Virus record (IMG/VR): IMGVR_UViG_3300030390_000428
Coordinates: 401-29,415 of that record
Source of the DNA: a virus
DNA: 29,015 bases
Reading direction: 5' to 3' (one strand)
The stretch's first letter is position 1. The number at the start of each line of letters is the position of its first letter. Below are positions 13,683 to 20,562 of the stretch, one piece after another. The translations under genes and the position numbers were made by a program. The notes beneath the pieces were generated by a model that made no database searches, was not told the origin of the DNA, and saw only the letters and a program-made list of their open reading frames with translations.

Positions 13683-14576
13683 ATGGCTATATCAGGTACT
13701 AATTCAACAACTTTAGACGATCTATTTGTAAACATTGTGGCGCAAGCCCGTTTCACTGCTGAAGAGCAAAGCCTAATGCTAGGTCTTGTAACTCAGTACA
13801 ACATTGCAGGACAAGCAGGTAAATCTGTACAAATTCCTAAATACCCTGCAATCACTGCGACGGCTTTGGATGAAGGTACTGCTCCTAGTGATACTGACGT
13901 TTCAACTTCATCTGTAACAGTAACTTGTGCAGAAGTAGGTAACAGCGTTCTACTAACTGATCTTGCGGCTATGGGCGCAGGTAACCCTGCTGATGAGCTT
14001 GGCACTGTTCTTGGTAACGCTATCGCTACTAAGATCGACAAAGACTTAATTGCTTTGTTCTCTGGTTTTAGTGGTTCAGTAGGAACTGTAGGTTCGGCGA
14101 TTACTGTTAAAGATCTATTTAAAGCGGCGGCTACTTTGCGTAATGCTAAAGTAACTGGCAATTTGGCGGCTGTAGTTCATCCTTTCCAAGCGTATGAACT
14201 AAAGAAAGGGCTAACTAACACCTTCGCTAACCCAAATGGCGGAGACCTACAAAACGAAGCTATGCGAAATGGCTATGTTGGTTCTATTGCGGGCATTGAT
14301 ATTTACGAGTCAAGCAATATTGCAGTTGCGGCTGATCTTGGTGCTAATGGCATTGTCGGCGGTACTGGTGATGATGCTGATACTGCAAATCAAGCTGTTG
14401 CAGGTATTTTTGCACCAGAAGCACTTGCTATTGCAATGAAGACTGAGTTCAACTTAGAAACACAGCGTAACGCTACACGCAGAGGCACTGAGTTAGTTGC
14501 TACTGCTATCTATGGCGTTGCTGAGTTAGATGATACCTATGGTGTTAAATGTATCACTGACGGCTTTATGTCTTAA
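13683..14576 (+). CDS. Major capsid protein (HK97-like fold)
   Basis: The 297-aa protein is Ala/Gly/Thr-rich, and its place between scaffold and head-tail genes identifies it as the major capsid protein. Features include an E-loop-like basic stretch (AGKSVQIPKYP, residues 44-54), a long central helix (ELGTVLGNAIATKIDKDLIALF) and the A-domain helix region with AAVVHPFQAYELKKGL, then a C-terminal LETQRNATRRGTELVATAIYGVAELD, all consistent with the HK97 fold. There is no long N-terminal delta domain, in keeping with a separate scaffold. GAGG and an A/T-rich leader precede the ATG, and a strong terminator follows. The fold assignment is inferred from context and pattern. Confidence 0.9.
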   Translation: MAISGTNSTTLDDLFVNIVAQARFTAEEQSLMLGLVTQYNIAGQAGKSVQIPKYPAITATALDEGTAPSDTDVSTSSVTVTCAEVGNSVLLTDLAAMGAGNPADELGTVLGNAIATKIDKDLIALFSGFSGSVGTVGSAITVKDLFKAAATLRNAKVTGNLAAVVHPFQAYELKKGLTNTFANPNGGDLQNEAMRNGYVGSIAGIDIYESSNIAVAADLGANGIVGGTGDDADTANQAVAGIFAPEALAIAMKTEFNLETQRNATRRGTELVATAIYGVAELDDTYGVKCITDGFMS

Positions 14577-14590
14577 TAAGCGATACGAAT

Positions 14591-14622
14591 GCCCCTACTT
14601 AGGTGGGGGCTATTCTTTTTTC
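14591..14622 (+). terminator. Rho-independent terminator directly after the capsid gene
   Basis: GCCCCTAC (14591-14598) pairs with GTGGGGGC (14603-14610), 8 bp with one G-U, around TTAG, followed by TATTCTTTTTT. It probably lets capsid mRNA accumulate while lowering expression of the tail genes downstream by partial read-through. Confidence 0.85.
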
Positions 14623-14632
14623 TGAGGTTAAT

Positions 14633-14908
14633 ATGGCGATTACATATAGAGGCGAAAGGTTCAGCGGCTATAATAAGCCCAAAAGAACATCTGGTCATTC
14701 GACTAAGTCTCACGCCGTATTAGCTAAAGAAGGAGATAAGATTAAGCTGATTAGATTCGGACAGCAGGGTGCAGATAACAAGCCACCTAGAAAGAATGAA
14801 TCAGCGGCAGATAAAGCAAAGCGGGCTTCATTTAAAGCACGCCATGCAAAGAACATAGCCAAAGGCAAAATGTCTGGGGCTTACTGGGCTGACAAGGTGA
14901 AATGGTAA
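14633..14908 (+). CDS. Conserved small basic structural-region protein
   Basis: The 91-aa product is highly basic. Its second half (SFKARHAKNIAKGKMSGAYWADKVKW, residues 66-91) resembles a pattern I associate with small proteins after the capsid gene of other phages. No biochemical role is established. A decoration or DNA-contact role in the head is possible. The ATG at 14633 follows GAGG; an upstream in-frame start at 14603 would lie in the terminator stem. It joins the next gene by TAATG. Confidence 0.75.
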   Translation: MAITYRGERFSGYNKPKRTSGHSTKSHAVLAKEGDKIKLIRFGQQGADNKPPRKNESAADKAKRASFKARHAKNIAKGKMSGAYWADKVKW

Positions 14909-15321
14909 TGGCATTTTCAGAAGATAAAGACTTACAAAACCTAGTGCCTGACATTCTACAGCTAGGCATTGATACGTTCAGCGATGAACACGATAAAGCG
15001 CAGAACGATATTATCCGCGAACTGAGAATAGGTTGGTGGGATAAGAAAGGGTTATCAGGCGAGCTAAACAGCGCGTACCTGACAGACTCACAGTTTACAC
15101 GATGTGCATCATACTTGGTGTTGTGGAAGTACGCATTGCCTCAGTTAACTAACTGGGTTGATGGCGATAGATTCCAGAGCATGATCACTTTCTATAAGTC
15201 GCGTTATGGCGAAGAGTTAGATAGTATCCTAAGAGATGGTATTGAGTACGATGCTGATAATGATAGTGTCGTAACAGAAGACGAGAAGAAGTCTATCCAT
15301 AGCGGTAGATTGAGTAGATAA
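14908..15321 (+). CDS. Head-tail adaptor / head completion protein
   Basis: The 137-aa protein is predicted mainly helical (DLQNLVPDILQLGIDTF, IIRELRIGWW, CASYLVLWKYALPQL), like the gp6/gp15-type connectors that extend the portal. It is the second gene after capsid and precedes a gp10/gpS-like and a tail-terminator gene, the normal order of connector genes. ATG at 14908 is chosen over one at 14902 because AAGGTGA then sits at the right distance. The exact connector class cannot be fixed by eye. Confidence 0.7.
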   Translation: MAFSEDKDLQNLVPDILQLGIDTFSDEHDKAQNDIIRELRIGWWDKKGLSGELNSAYLTDSQFTRCASYLVLWKYALPQLTNWVDGDRFQSMITFYKSRYGEELDSILRDGIEYDADNDSVVTEDEKKSIHSGRLSR

Positions 15322-15743
15322 TGCAGGTCAATATCACGACCAATGCCAAGAAGGTACAAGAGGCATTAAAGCAGAAAGGCAAAGATGTTAAACAAAGCCT
15401 TAAGCGCGCGCTATCTATAACAGCCCAAGAGGGCATTAACATCATTGAGGATAGAACTCAGGATGGTGTTGGATACAAAGGTGGCGCTTTTAAAAGTTAT
15501 TCTGAGAAGTACGCAAAGTTTAGAAGAGATAAGGGTAGAGGTAAGAGAGTAGATTTACAGTTCTCTGGCAGAATGCTTGGCTCTATGACTAGCAAGGCAG
15601 ACAGTAAAAAGGCTACTATCTTTTTTACTAGAGCCGCAGAAGCTAAAAAGGCGGCTATGAATGACAAGACCAGACCATTCTTTGGCTTTAACAGGCAAGA
15701 AGAGAAACGGCTTGCAAATATATTCTTTAGGAACATCAAATGA
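15321..15743 (+). CDS. Tail-completion / virion morphogenesis protein (HK97 gp10- or gpS-like)
   Basis: This 140-aa basic protein has the layout of phage virion morphogenesis or gp10-type proteins: an N-terminal helix with paired lysines (KKVQEALKQKGKDVKQSLKRAL), a middle with RVDLQFSGRMLGSM (residues 76-89) and RPFFGFNRQEEKRLANIFF near the end (residues 118-136). Such proteins close the head-tail joint. TAATG couples it to the adaptor gene and ATGA to the tail terminator gene. Confidence 0.75.
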   Translation: MQVNITTNAKKVQEALKQKGKDVKQSLKRALSITAQEGINIIEDRTQDGVGYKGGAFKSYSEKYAKFRRDKGRGKRVDLQFSGRMLGSMTSKADSKKATIFFTRAAEAKKAAMNDKTRPFFGFNRQEEKRLANIFFRNIK

Positions 15744-16174
15744 GCATCAGAGAAGACATAGCGGTTAACTTGGTAGAAACACTACAGGACATTAGACAGC
15801 CTGTAAAAGTGAAGTATGTGACAAGAGAGCCGTTTGATTTTGATAAGCTATCGAATGCTCAATTTCCTGCTATACTTGTGCAGAGTTCAGACGAAGACAG
15901 GGAGAATGATACTGTCGGTGGCTCTATATCGCACAGGATGGCAACAATTAATTATCAGCTTGTATGCTACGTTAAAGGCAGTCAGATAGACACTGCTAGA
16001 AATGCTATCATAGAGGCTGTTGAAGAAAGTCTTGAAACTGACAAAACTAGAGGCGGTGTTGCCCTAGATACACAGATTATTAGTGTTGAGACAGACGAAG
16101 GTTCTATAGCACCGATTGGCGGTGTAATTTTAACTCTGCGTGTACTGTATAAGTATCAGCGCGGTACACTTTAA
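15740..16174 (+). CDS. Tail terminator protein
   Basis: The 144-aa protein has the mixed alpha/beta pattern of tail terminators: an N-terminal helix (IREDIAVNLVETLQDI), a strand with PAILVQSSDED, the central YQLVCYVKG strand, a helix (ARNAIIEAVEESLE), and a final strand (GVILTLRVLYKYQRG). Terminators cap the tail tube at the correct length and dock it to the head. The location immediately before the tail tube gene supports the call. Confidence 0.75.
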   Translation: MSIREDIAVNLVETLQDIRQPVKVKYVTREPFDFDKLSNAQFPAILVQSSDEDRENDTVGGSISHRMATINYQLVCYVKGSQIDTARNAIIEAVEESLETDKTRGGVALDTQIISVETDEGSIAPIGGVILTLRVLYKYQRGTL

Positions 16175-16192
16175 CTTTATGAGGTAACACAA

Positions 16193-16594
16193 ATGGCAAC
16201 ATTCACAGGAAGCAGTGGCGTAGCAAAAATAGCATTAAACGGCGGCTCAGTCGCAGTAGTTGGCGAGGTTCGTTCATTTAGCATTGAAACATCAGCAGAC
16301 ACTATTGAAGATAGCGCAATCGGTGATTCAGCGCGTACATACAAAGCAGGATTAGAAAGCTCGACAGTAAGCCTTGAATGCTACTGGGATGATACTAATC
16401 CCGCACAGCTCGATTTAGATGGTAGGGCAGATGTTGATTTTGAAATCTATCCGACTGGTACTGGCACAGGTGAAAAATACTATACAGGTGGCGGTATTGT
16501 CACTAGCAAATCAATCAGCACTTCTTTTGATGGTATGGTTGAAGCTAGTTTTTCAATCCAAGTATCTGGAGCAGTAACAGAAGCAACAGCGTAA
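16193..16594 (+). CDS. Major tail tube protein
   Basis: The 133-aa product is Gly/Ser/Thr-rich and beta-strand-rich, with the typical tail tube look: VRSFSIETSADTIEDSAIGD, then YKAGLESSTVSLECYWDD, then a final strand pair near residues 108-127 (SKSISTSFDGMVEASFSIQV). It would polymerise into the tube through which DNA passes. GAGG precedes the ATG. It lies between the tail terminator and the tail-assembly chaperone genes. Confidence 0.85.
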   Translation: MATFTGSSGVAKIALNGGSVAVVGEVRSFSIETSADTIEDSAIGDSARTYKAGLESSTVSLECYWDDTNPAQLDLDGRADVDFEIYPTGTGTGEKYYTGGGIVTSKSISTSFDGMVEASFSIQVSGAVTEATA

Positions 16595-16611
16595 TTAGGG
16601 GAGTATAAACC

Positions 16612-16959
16612 ATGGGACTAGCTAAAGAGTTACGCAAGAGAAGAGAAGTTAAGGCAAGAGAAGTTGTTGTGCCTGAGTGGGGTGACGATTCTGGAGCGTT
16701 CAAGTTGTATTGCAGACCAATAACCTGCAACGATATGAACCAACTACAGAAGAAGCACCCAAACTTCTTAAACAATACCACAATTGCCGCTATGGTCGAT
16801 CTGATTATTATGAAAGCAGAAGATCAAAGTGGCGATAGGTTGTTTACTGCGGCAGACGATAAGATCGAACTGATGGGCGAGCAGACAGATGTTATATCTG
16901 AAATTGCTAATCAAATGTTTGCTGAGATTGTGTCTGAGGAAGATTTAGCAAAAAACTAA
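16612..16959 (+). CDS. Tail assembly chaperone, short form (G-like)
   Basis: The 115-aa protein is the unshifted product: a basic N-terminus, VPEWGDDSGAFKLYCRPITCND, a helical middle, and EEDLAKN at the end. Together with its frameshifted longer form (see 16612-17105) it coats the tape measure protein during tail assembly, as gpG and gpGT do in lambda. It starts behind a GGGGAG ribosome site and lies directly between tail tube and tape measure genes. Confidence 0.85.
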   Translation: MGLAKELRKRREVKAREVVVPEWGDDSGAFKLYCRPITCNDMNQLQKKHPNFLNNTTIAAMVDLIIMKAEDQSGDRLFTAADDKIELMGEQTDVISEIANQMFAEIVSEEDLAKN

Positions 16960-17105
16960 AAACCGATCACTGGAGATTTAATTTAATATCTCTGGCTGAT
17001 CGGCTTCACATGACTATAGACGAAGTAGAGCAAATTAGCGTTACTGAGTTTAATGAGTGGATGGCATATTTCCAAATACTAAAGGATTCCGATTCTGATG
17101 GCTAA
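16612..17105 (+). CDS. Tail assembly chaperone, -1 frameshift form (GT-like)
   Basis: A -1 shift at 16950-16956 joins the short form to an otherwise startless frame, giving 164 residues. The extension reads through LISLADRLHMTIDEVEQIS and EFNEWMAYFQ, which matches the usual LADRLxMTxDE...EFxEWMAY pattern of gpT-type segments. It ends at a TAA at 17103-17105, overlapping the tape measure start by 8 bases. In lambda the GT form binds the tube protein and the G part the tape measure. The shift is inferred from sequence, not shown experimentally. Confidence 0.85.
16950..17003 (+). promoter_or_regulatory. Programmed -1 ribosomal frameshift signal
   Basis: The heptamer A AAA AAC (16950-16956) is in the 0 frame. 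After a 6-base spacer comes a stem: 16963-16977 pairs with 16988-17003, 15 pairs with one bulged C and two G-U pairs, around a 10-base loop. This is the classical geometry of a -1 slip with a stimulatory stem-loop. The 0-frame stop lies directly after the heptamer. Confidence 0.9.
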
Positions 17106-18930
17106 CCAAAATCTTAATATCACGATTAAAGCCTTTGATAAAACTAAGGGTGCATTAGGCTCTGCCGCTAAAGGTATCAAGGCTGTTGGCTCTTCTTTAT
17201 TTAGCATGAAAACTGCTTTAATAGGTGTTGCAGGTGTTGCAGGGTTTGGCTTGTTGGTGAGAAGTTCTTTAAATGCAACAGACTCCCTTGCAAAGACTTC
17301 AAGTAAAATCGGAACAACCACAGAAGCACTGGCTAAAATGCGTTTCGCGGCAGAGCTTACTGGTGTTGCCGCAACAACAATGGATATGGCTTTGCAGAGA
17401 TTCACTAGACGAACTGCTGAGGCGGCTAAAGGTACTGGTGAAGCTAAGGGTGCATTAAGAGAGCTAAACATAGATGCCAAAGCTATGCTCAAGCTACCTC
17501 TTGATGAGCAGATGAGAGAGTTAGCAAAGGCTTTTGAGGGCGTAGAAACACCCGCCGACAAGGTCAGGTTAGCTATGAAGCTGTTTGACTCCGAAGGTGT
17601 AGCCTTAGTTAATACGCTTGGACTTGGTGCAGATGCTTTAACTGAAATGATGAATGAGGCTGATGCTCTTGGTATTACTTTATCATCTTCTGCGGCAAAG
17701 GGTGTAGAAGATGCTAACGATTCATTTACCCGCCTTAAAACACTTCTAAAGGGATTGACAGACCAAACAGTAGCTAAACTAGCCCCTGCGCTACAGGCTG
17801 TTACAGACAAACTGGTTGCGTTTGGTAAAGAAGCGGCAGGTGGTGATTTTGAAAAGATTGGTGCGACTATAGCCAACAAGATTATTGAAGGCTTTAAAAA
17901 GATAGTTGTAGTTTTCCAAAGCATTTTAAATGTTATTGGTGAAACTGCACATACTATAAAGCAAGTCTATAGAAATATATTTAGCAGTGCTGATACAAAG
18001 AAAAACGAGCTAGAATTGGAGAGGTTGAAGAAAGCCGCCTTCAAAGCAGGAATATCAATTGCTAAGGCTCTTGACCCTGATTCTAATTATATAGAAAGAC
18101 TATCAGATGCTAATCGAGAAATAGTTTTAAATATCAATAGAATACAGGGTGAACTTAATAGAATTAGTGCTGTTGAAACTGAGGAATATTCCCCTTTTGA
18201 CTTCTCTGATTTGCTTGCACAGTTAAACGAAGTGCAACAGGCTGTAGGTTCTGCAGTCCCAGACTTTCCCGAAATAAAACCAGATATAACTGGTGTTAAT
18301 AATGCGAAAGAAGCATTCAAGCAATGGTCAGATGCTATAGAGCCAGTAGATTCTCAACTGCAAAGTCTTGGTGTTAAAACTATGGATACTTTTACAAACT
18401 CTATCTCTAGCGCGATTCAGGGGACAGCTAAATTAAGCGATTCTTTCAAGGCTATGGCACTGAATGTAGTTGACAGCTTAACTAAAATGCTTGTGCAGTA
18501 TTACATTACCAAGCCTCTGTTTGATATGTTTACTAGTTCATTTGGCGGCACATCTGCTACACCTTCACAATTGCCTATGGGGTCTACAGATTTTCAGAGT
18601 GGTTTTAATCCACAGTTTATAGGTAATGGTGGTGGGTTTACTGGTCACGGCTCAAGAACAGGCGGCTTAGATGGTAAAGGCGGGTTTCAGGCTATGCTCC
18701 ACCCTAACGAGACAGTTATTGACCACACAAAGCCAAGTCGATCAATGCGTTCATCAGGCGGTCAAAGCATTGTGGTTAATCAAACTATAAACCTGACAAC
18801 TGGCATTCAATCTACAGTTAGAGCAGAGATACAGAGCATGATGCCACAAATTAACGAATCAACTAAGGCGGCTGTTGCTGAGGCAAGGTCGAGAGGCGGT
18901 AGCTACAGCAAAGCCCTGCTAGGAGTCTAA
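17098..18930 (+). CDS. Tail tape measure protein
   Basis: The 610-aa protein has an Ala/Lys-rich helical N-terminus (NITIKAFDKTKGALGSAAKGI), a hydrophobic stretch (MKTALIGVAGVAGFGLLV), long helical repeats, and a C-terminal part with DSFKAMALNVVDSLTKMLVQYYITKPLF and GGLDGKGGFQAMLHPNETVID, typical of lambda-type tape measures. The length sets the tail at roughly 90 nm using the usual 0.15 nm per residue. It overlaps the frameshifted chaperone by 8 bases and sits at the expected place. Confidence 0.92.
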   Translation: MANQNLNITIKAFDKTKGALGSAAKGIKAVGSSLFSMKTALIGVAGVAGFGLLVRSSLNATDSLAKTSSKIGTTTEALAKMRFAAELTGVAATTMDMALQRFTRRTAEAAKGTGEAKGALRELNIDAKAMLKLPLDEQMRELAKAFEGVETPADKVRLAMKLFDSEGVALVNTLGLGADALTEMMNEADALGITLSSSAAKGVEDANDSFTRLKTLLKGLTDQTVAKLAPALQAVTDKLVAFGKEAAGGDFEKIGATIANKIIEGFKKIVVVFQSILNVIGETAHTIKQVYRNIFSSADTKKNELELERLKKAAFKAGISIAKALDPDSNYIERLSDANREIVLNINRIQGELNRISAVETEEYSPFDFSDLLAQLNEVQQAVGSAVPDFPEIKPDITGVNNAKEAFKQWSDAIEPVDSQLQSLGVKTMDTFTNSISSAIQGTAKLSDSFKAMALNVVDSLTKMLVQYYITKPLFDMFTSSFGGTSATPSQLPMGSTDFQSGFNPQFIGNGGGFTGHGSRTGGLDGKGGFQAMLHPNETVIDHTKPSRSMRSSGGQSIVVNQTINLTTGIQSTVRAEIQSMMPQINESTKAAVAEARSRGGSYSKALLGV

Positions 18931-19500
18931 ATGTCACTATCATTCCCTTTAACATTTCCAAGCGTAGGTATCTCGAATTTTGACTTGCGTTATAGGAAAT
19001 CAGTTGCAGTTTCAGAGTCGCCATTTACCTACGCACAGCAAGTGCATGATTTTGGCGGCGGTAGATGGGAGGCAGAGGTATCGTTAGCACCTTTAACATT
19101 TGCCGAGGCTAGAAGTATAGATGCATTTTTTATTGGCTTAGAAGGGCGAAAAGGCACGTTTTTAATGGGTCACCCTTTACACACAGCCAGTGGTTCTGCT
19201 GATGTTGATAATGAGTCTATAGGGGCATTTAATATAGATTTAGATGGCGCAGATGCATTTCCCGCAGGGACTTATTTTTCAATTGCCAATCATCTTTATA
19301 TGCTGACCTCTGCAAAAGCATCAGGAAGCAATCAGTCTGTAGAGATACAGCCCCCATTACGAACAGATACTACCACTAACACTAGCTTGGATTTTACTAA
19401 TCCTCTCGGAGTATGGCGACTATCCACTAACGATGTGAATAGTCACACAGATGTGAATGGCTTATTCTATTATTCATTTTCTTGCACTGAGGCTATCTAA
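18931..19500 (+). CDS. Distal tail / minor tail protein
   Basis: The 189-aa beta-rich protein has a pattern familiar from minor tail proteins downstream of the tape measure: LTFPSVGISNFDLRYR, then GGGRWEAEVSLAPLTFAEAR, then FLMGHPLHT (residues 77-85). It begins immediately after the tape measure stop. It likely forms the distal-tail ring that joins the tube to the hub. The precise family name is uncertain. Confidence 0.7.
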   Translation: MSLSFPLTFPSVGISNFDLRYRKSVAVSESPFTYAQQVHDFGGGRWEAEVSLAPLTFAEARSIDAFFIGLEGRKGTFLMGHPLHTASGSADVDNESIGAFNIDLDGADAFPAGTYFSIANHLYMLTSAKASGSNQSVEIQPPLRTDTTTNTSLDFTNPLGVWRLSTNDVNSHTDVNGLFYYSFSCTEAI

Positions 19501-20102
19501 TGTCCAGAACTTTAGCCACAGCAATGGAAGAAGCTATTACCGCAGATTTAGTGCGCCCAGTATTCTTAGTAGATTTAATGTTTTCGTCTGCAATCTACCT
19601 TTCAACTATTATCGGTGAAACTGTCTACAATAATGGTTCAGGTGATAACAGTTATTATGGAGTTGGCGAGCTTTTGAAAATGTCACCTGTAGACGAAGTC
19701 CAAGACTTAGGCGCGGCAGGAATAACACTAAATCTTTCAGGCATAAACGGAACAGAGTTATTGAATAAGGCTTTAACGGAAGATTATCAAGGTAAAACTG
19801 TTACTATTAGGCTCGGTGCTTTAGATGCACAAGGAGCATTGGTTAATAATCCTATAGTAATATTTGCAGGTTTTATGGATGTTATGTCATTAAGTGAAGG
19901 CGGCGGTACTGCTGTTATACAGCTAACAGTAGAAAATAAACTAATACGCCTAGATAAAACAAATGTTCGGAGATACACAAGCCAAGATCAGAGGGCTGTA
20001 CACTCGACAGATAAGGGTTTCGATTACGTCACAAATATAGCTAACAAAGATATAACATGGGGCGCACAAACAGAAAAGGCGGCAAAACAACAACTACAAT
20101 AG
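19500..20102 (+). CDS. Tail hub-type protein (DUF2163-like)
   Basis: This 200-aa protein matches a set I associate with DUF2163-like hub proteins: ADLVRPVFLVDLMF, then GITLNLSGINGTELLNKALTEDYQGK, then TVENKLIRLDKTNVRRYTSQDQ and GFDYVTNIANKDITWG near the end. It joins the distal tail to the tip protein. TAATG couples it to the gene before. It would normally be followed by a tail peptidase gene, but here a GNAT-fold gene follows. Confidence 0.7.
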   Translation: MSRTLATAMEEAITADLVRPVFLVDLMFSSAIYLSTIIGETVYNNGSGDNSYYGVGELLKMSPVDEVQDLGAAGITLNLSGINGTELLNKALTEDYQGKTVTIRLGALDAQGALVNNPIVIFAGFMDVMSLSEGGGTAVIQLTVENKLIRLDKTNVRRYTSQDQRAVHSTDKGFDYVTNIANKDITWGAQTEKAAKQQLQ

Positions 20103-20110
20103 GGGGCAAT

Positions 20111-20560
20111 ATGAAGCTACAAGAAGAAGCATTAACAGAAATTTGTGAGGATATAAAGCCACTAATTCAAATGCACTGGGAACAAGTAGCCCTTAACAAA
20201 GATAAAATTAAACTTAATCCAGATTGGGATGAGTATCACAGACTGTATAACGCAGGAAACTTAAAAATATATACAGCCCGCAAAGAGCATGAACTGGTTG
20301 GTTATTTTATCGTAGCGGTAGGAAAAAACATCCACTATAAAGATCATTTGTTTGCTAATTGCGATATTATATACGTGAAGCCAGACAGTAGAGCAGGGAT
20401 GACGGGTTACAAATTGATTAATTTTGCGACAGCAGAATTGCAAAAAATAGGTGTTTCGGTTTTAAACATAAACACTAAAACGCACTTACCTTTTGATAAG
20501 CTACTATTAAGAATGAAGTTCGGGCTTATAGAAAGATTATATTCTAAATTTATAGGTTAA
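20111..20560 (+). CDS. GNAT-fold acetyltransferase-like protein in the tail module
   Basis: The 149-aa product follows the GNAT order. Helical segments (LTEICEDIKPLIQMHWEQVA) are followed by YTARKEHELVGYFIVAV (strands 2-4), CDIIYVKPDSRAGMTGYKLINFA, which is the acetyl-CoA loop region with a degenerate R-x-x-G-x-G/A-like motif (SRAGMTGYKL), and a C-terminal strand-helix pair. ATG at 20111 has an AGGGGG site; the upstream frame start would overlap the hub gene. Such genes occur in tail or virion modules of several phage groups; the target is unknown. Confidence 0.7.
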   Translation: MKLQEEALTEICEDIKPLIQMHWEQVALNKDKIKLNPDWDEYHRLYNAGNLKIYTARKEHELVGYFIVAVGKNIHYKDHLFANCDIIYVKPDSRAGMTGYKLINFATAELQKIGVSVLNINTKTHLPFDKLLLRMKFGLIERLYSKFIG

Positions 20561-20562
20561 TT

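Noticed and set aside
14236-14439. Hydrophobic plus-strand frame inside the capsid gene
   Set aside because: A frame-shifted reading of Ala/Leu codons of the capsid; no ribosome site or context.
17079-17924. 281-codon minus-strand frame opposite the tape measure gene
   Set aside because: A typical shadow of an Ala/Lys-rich gene; low-complexity Ser/Ala-rich translation and no context.
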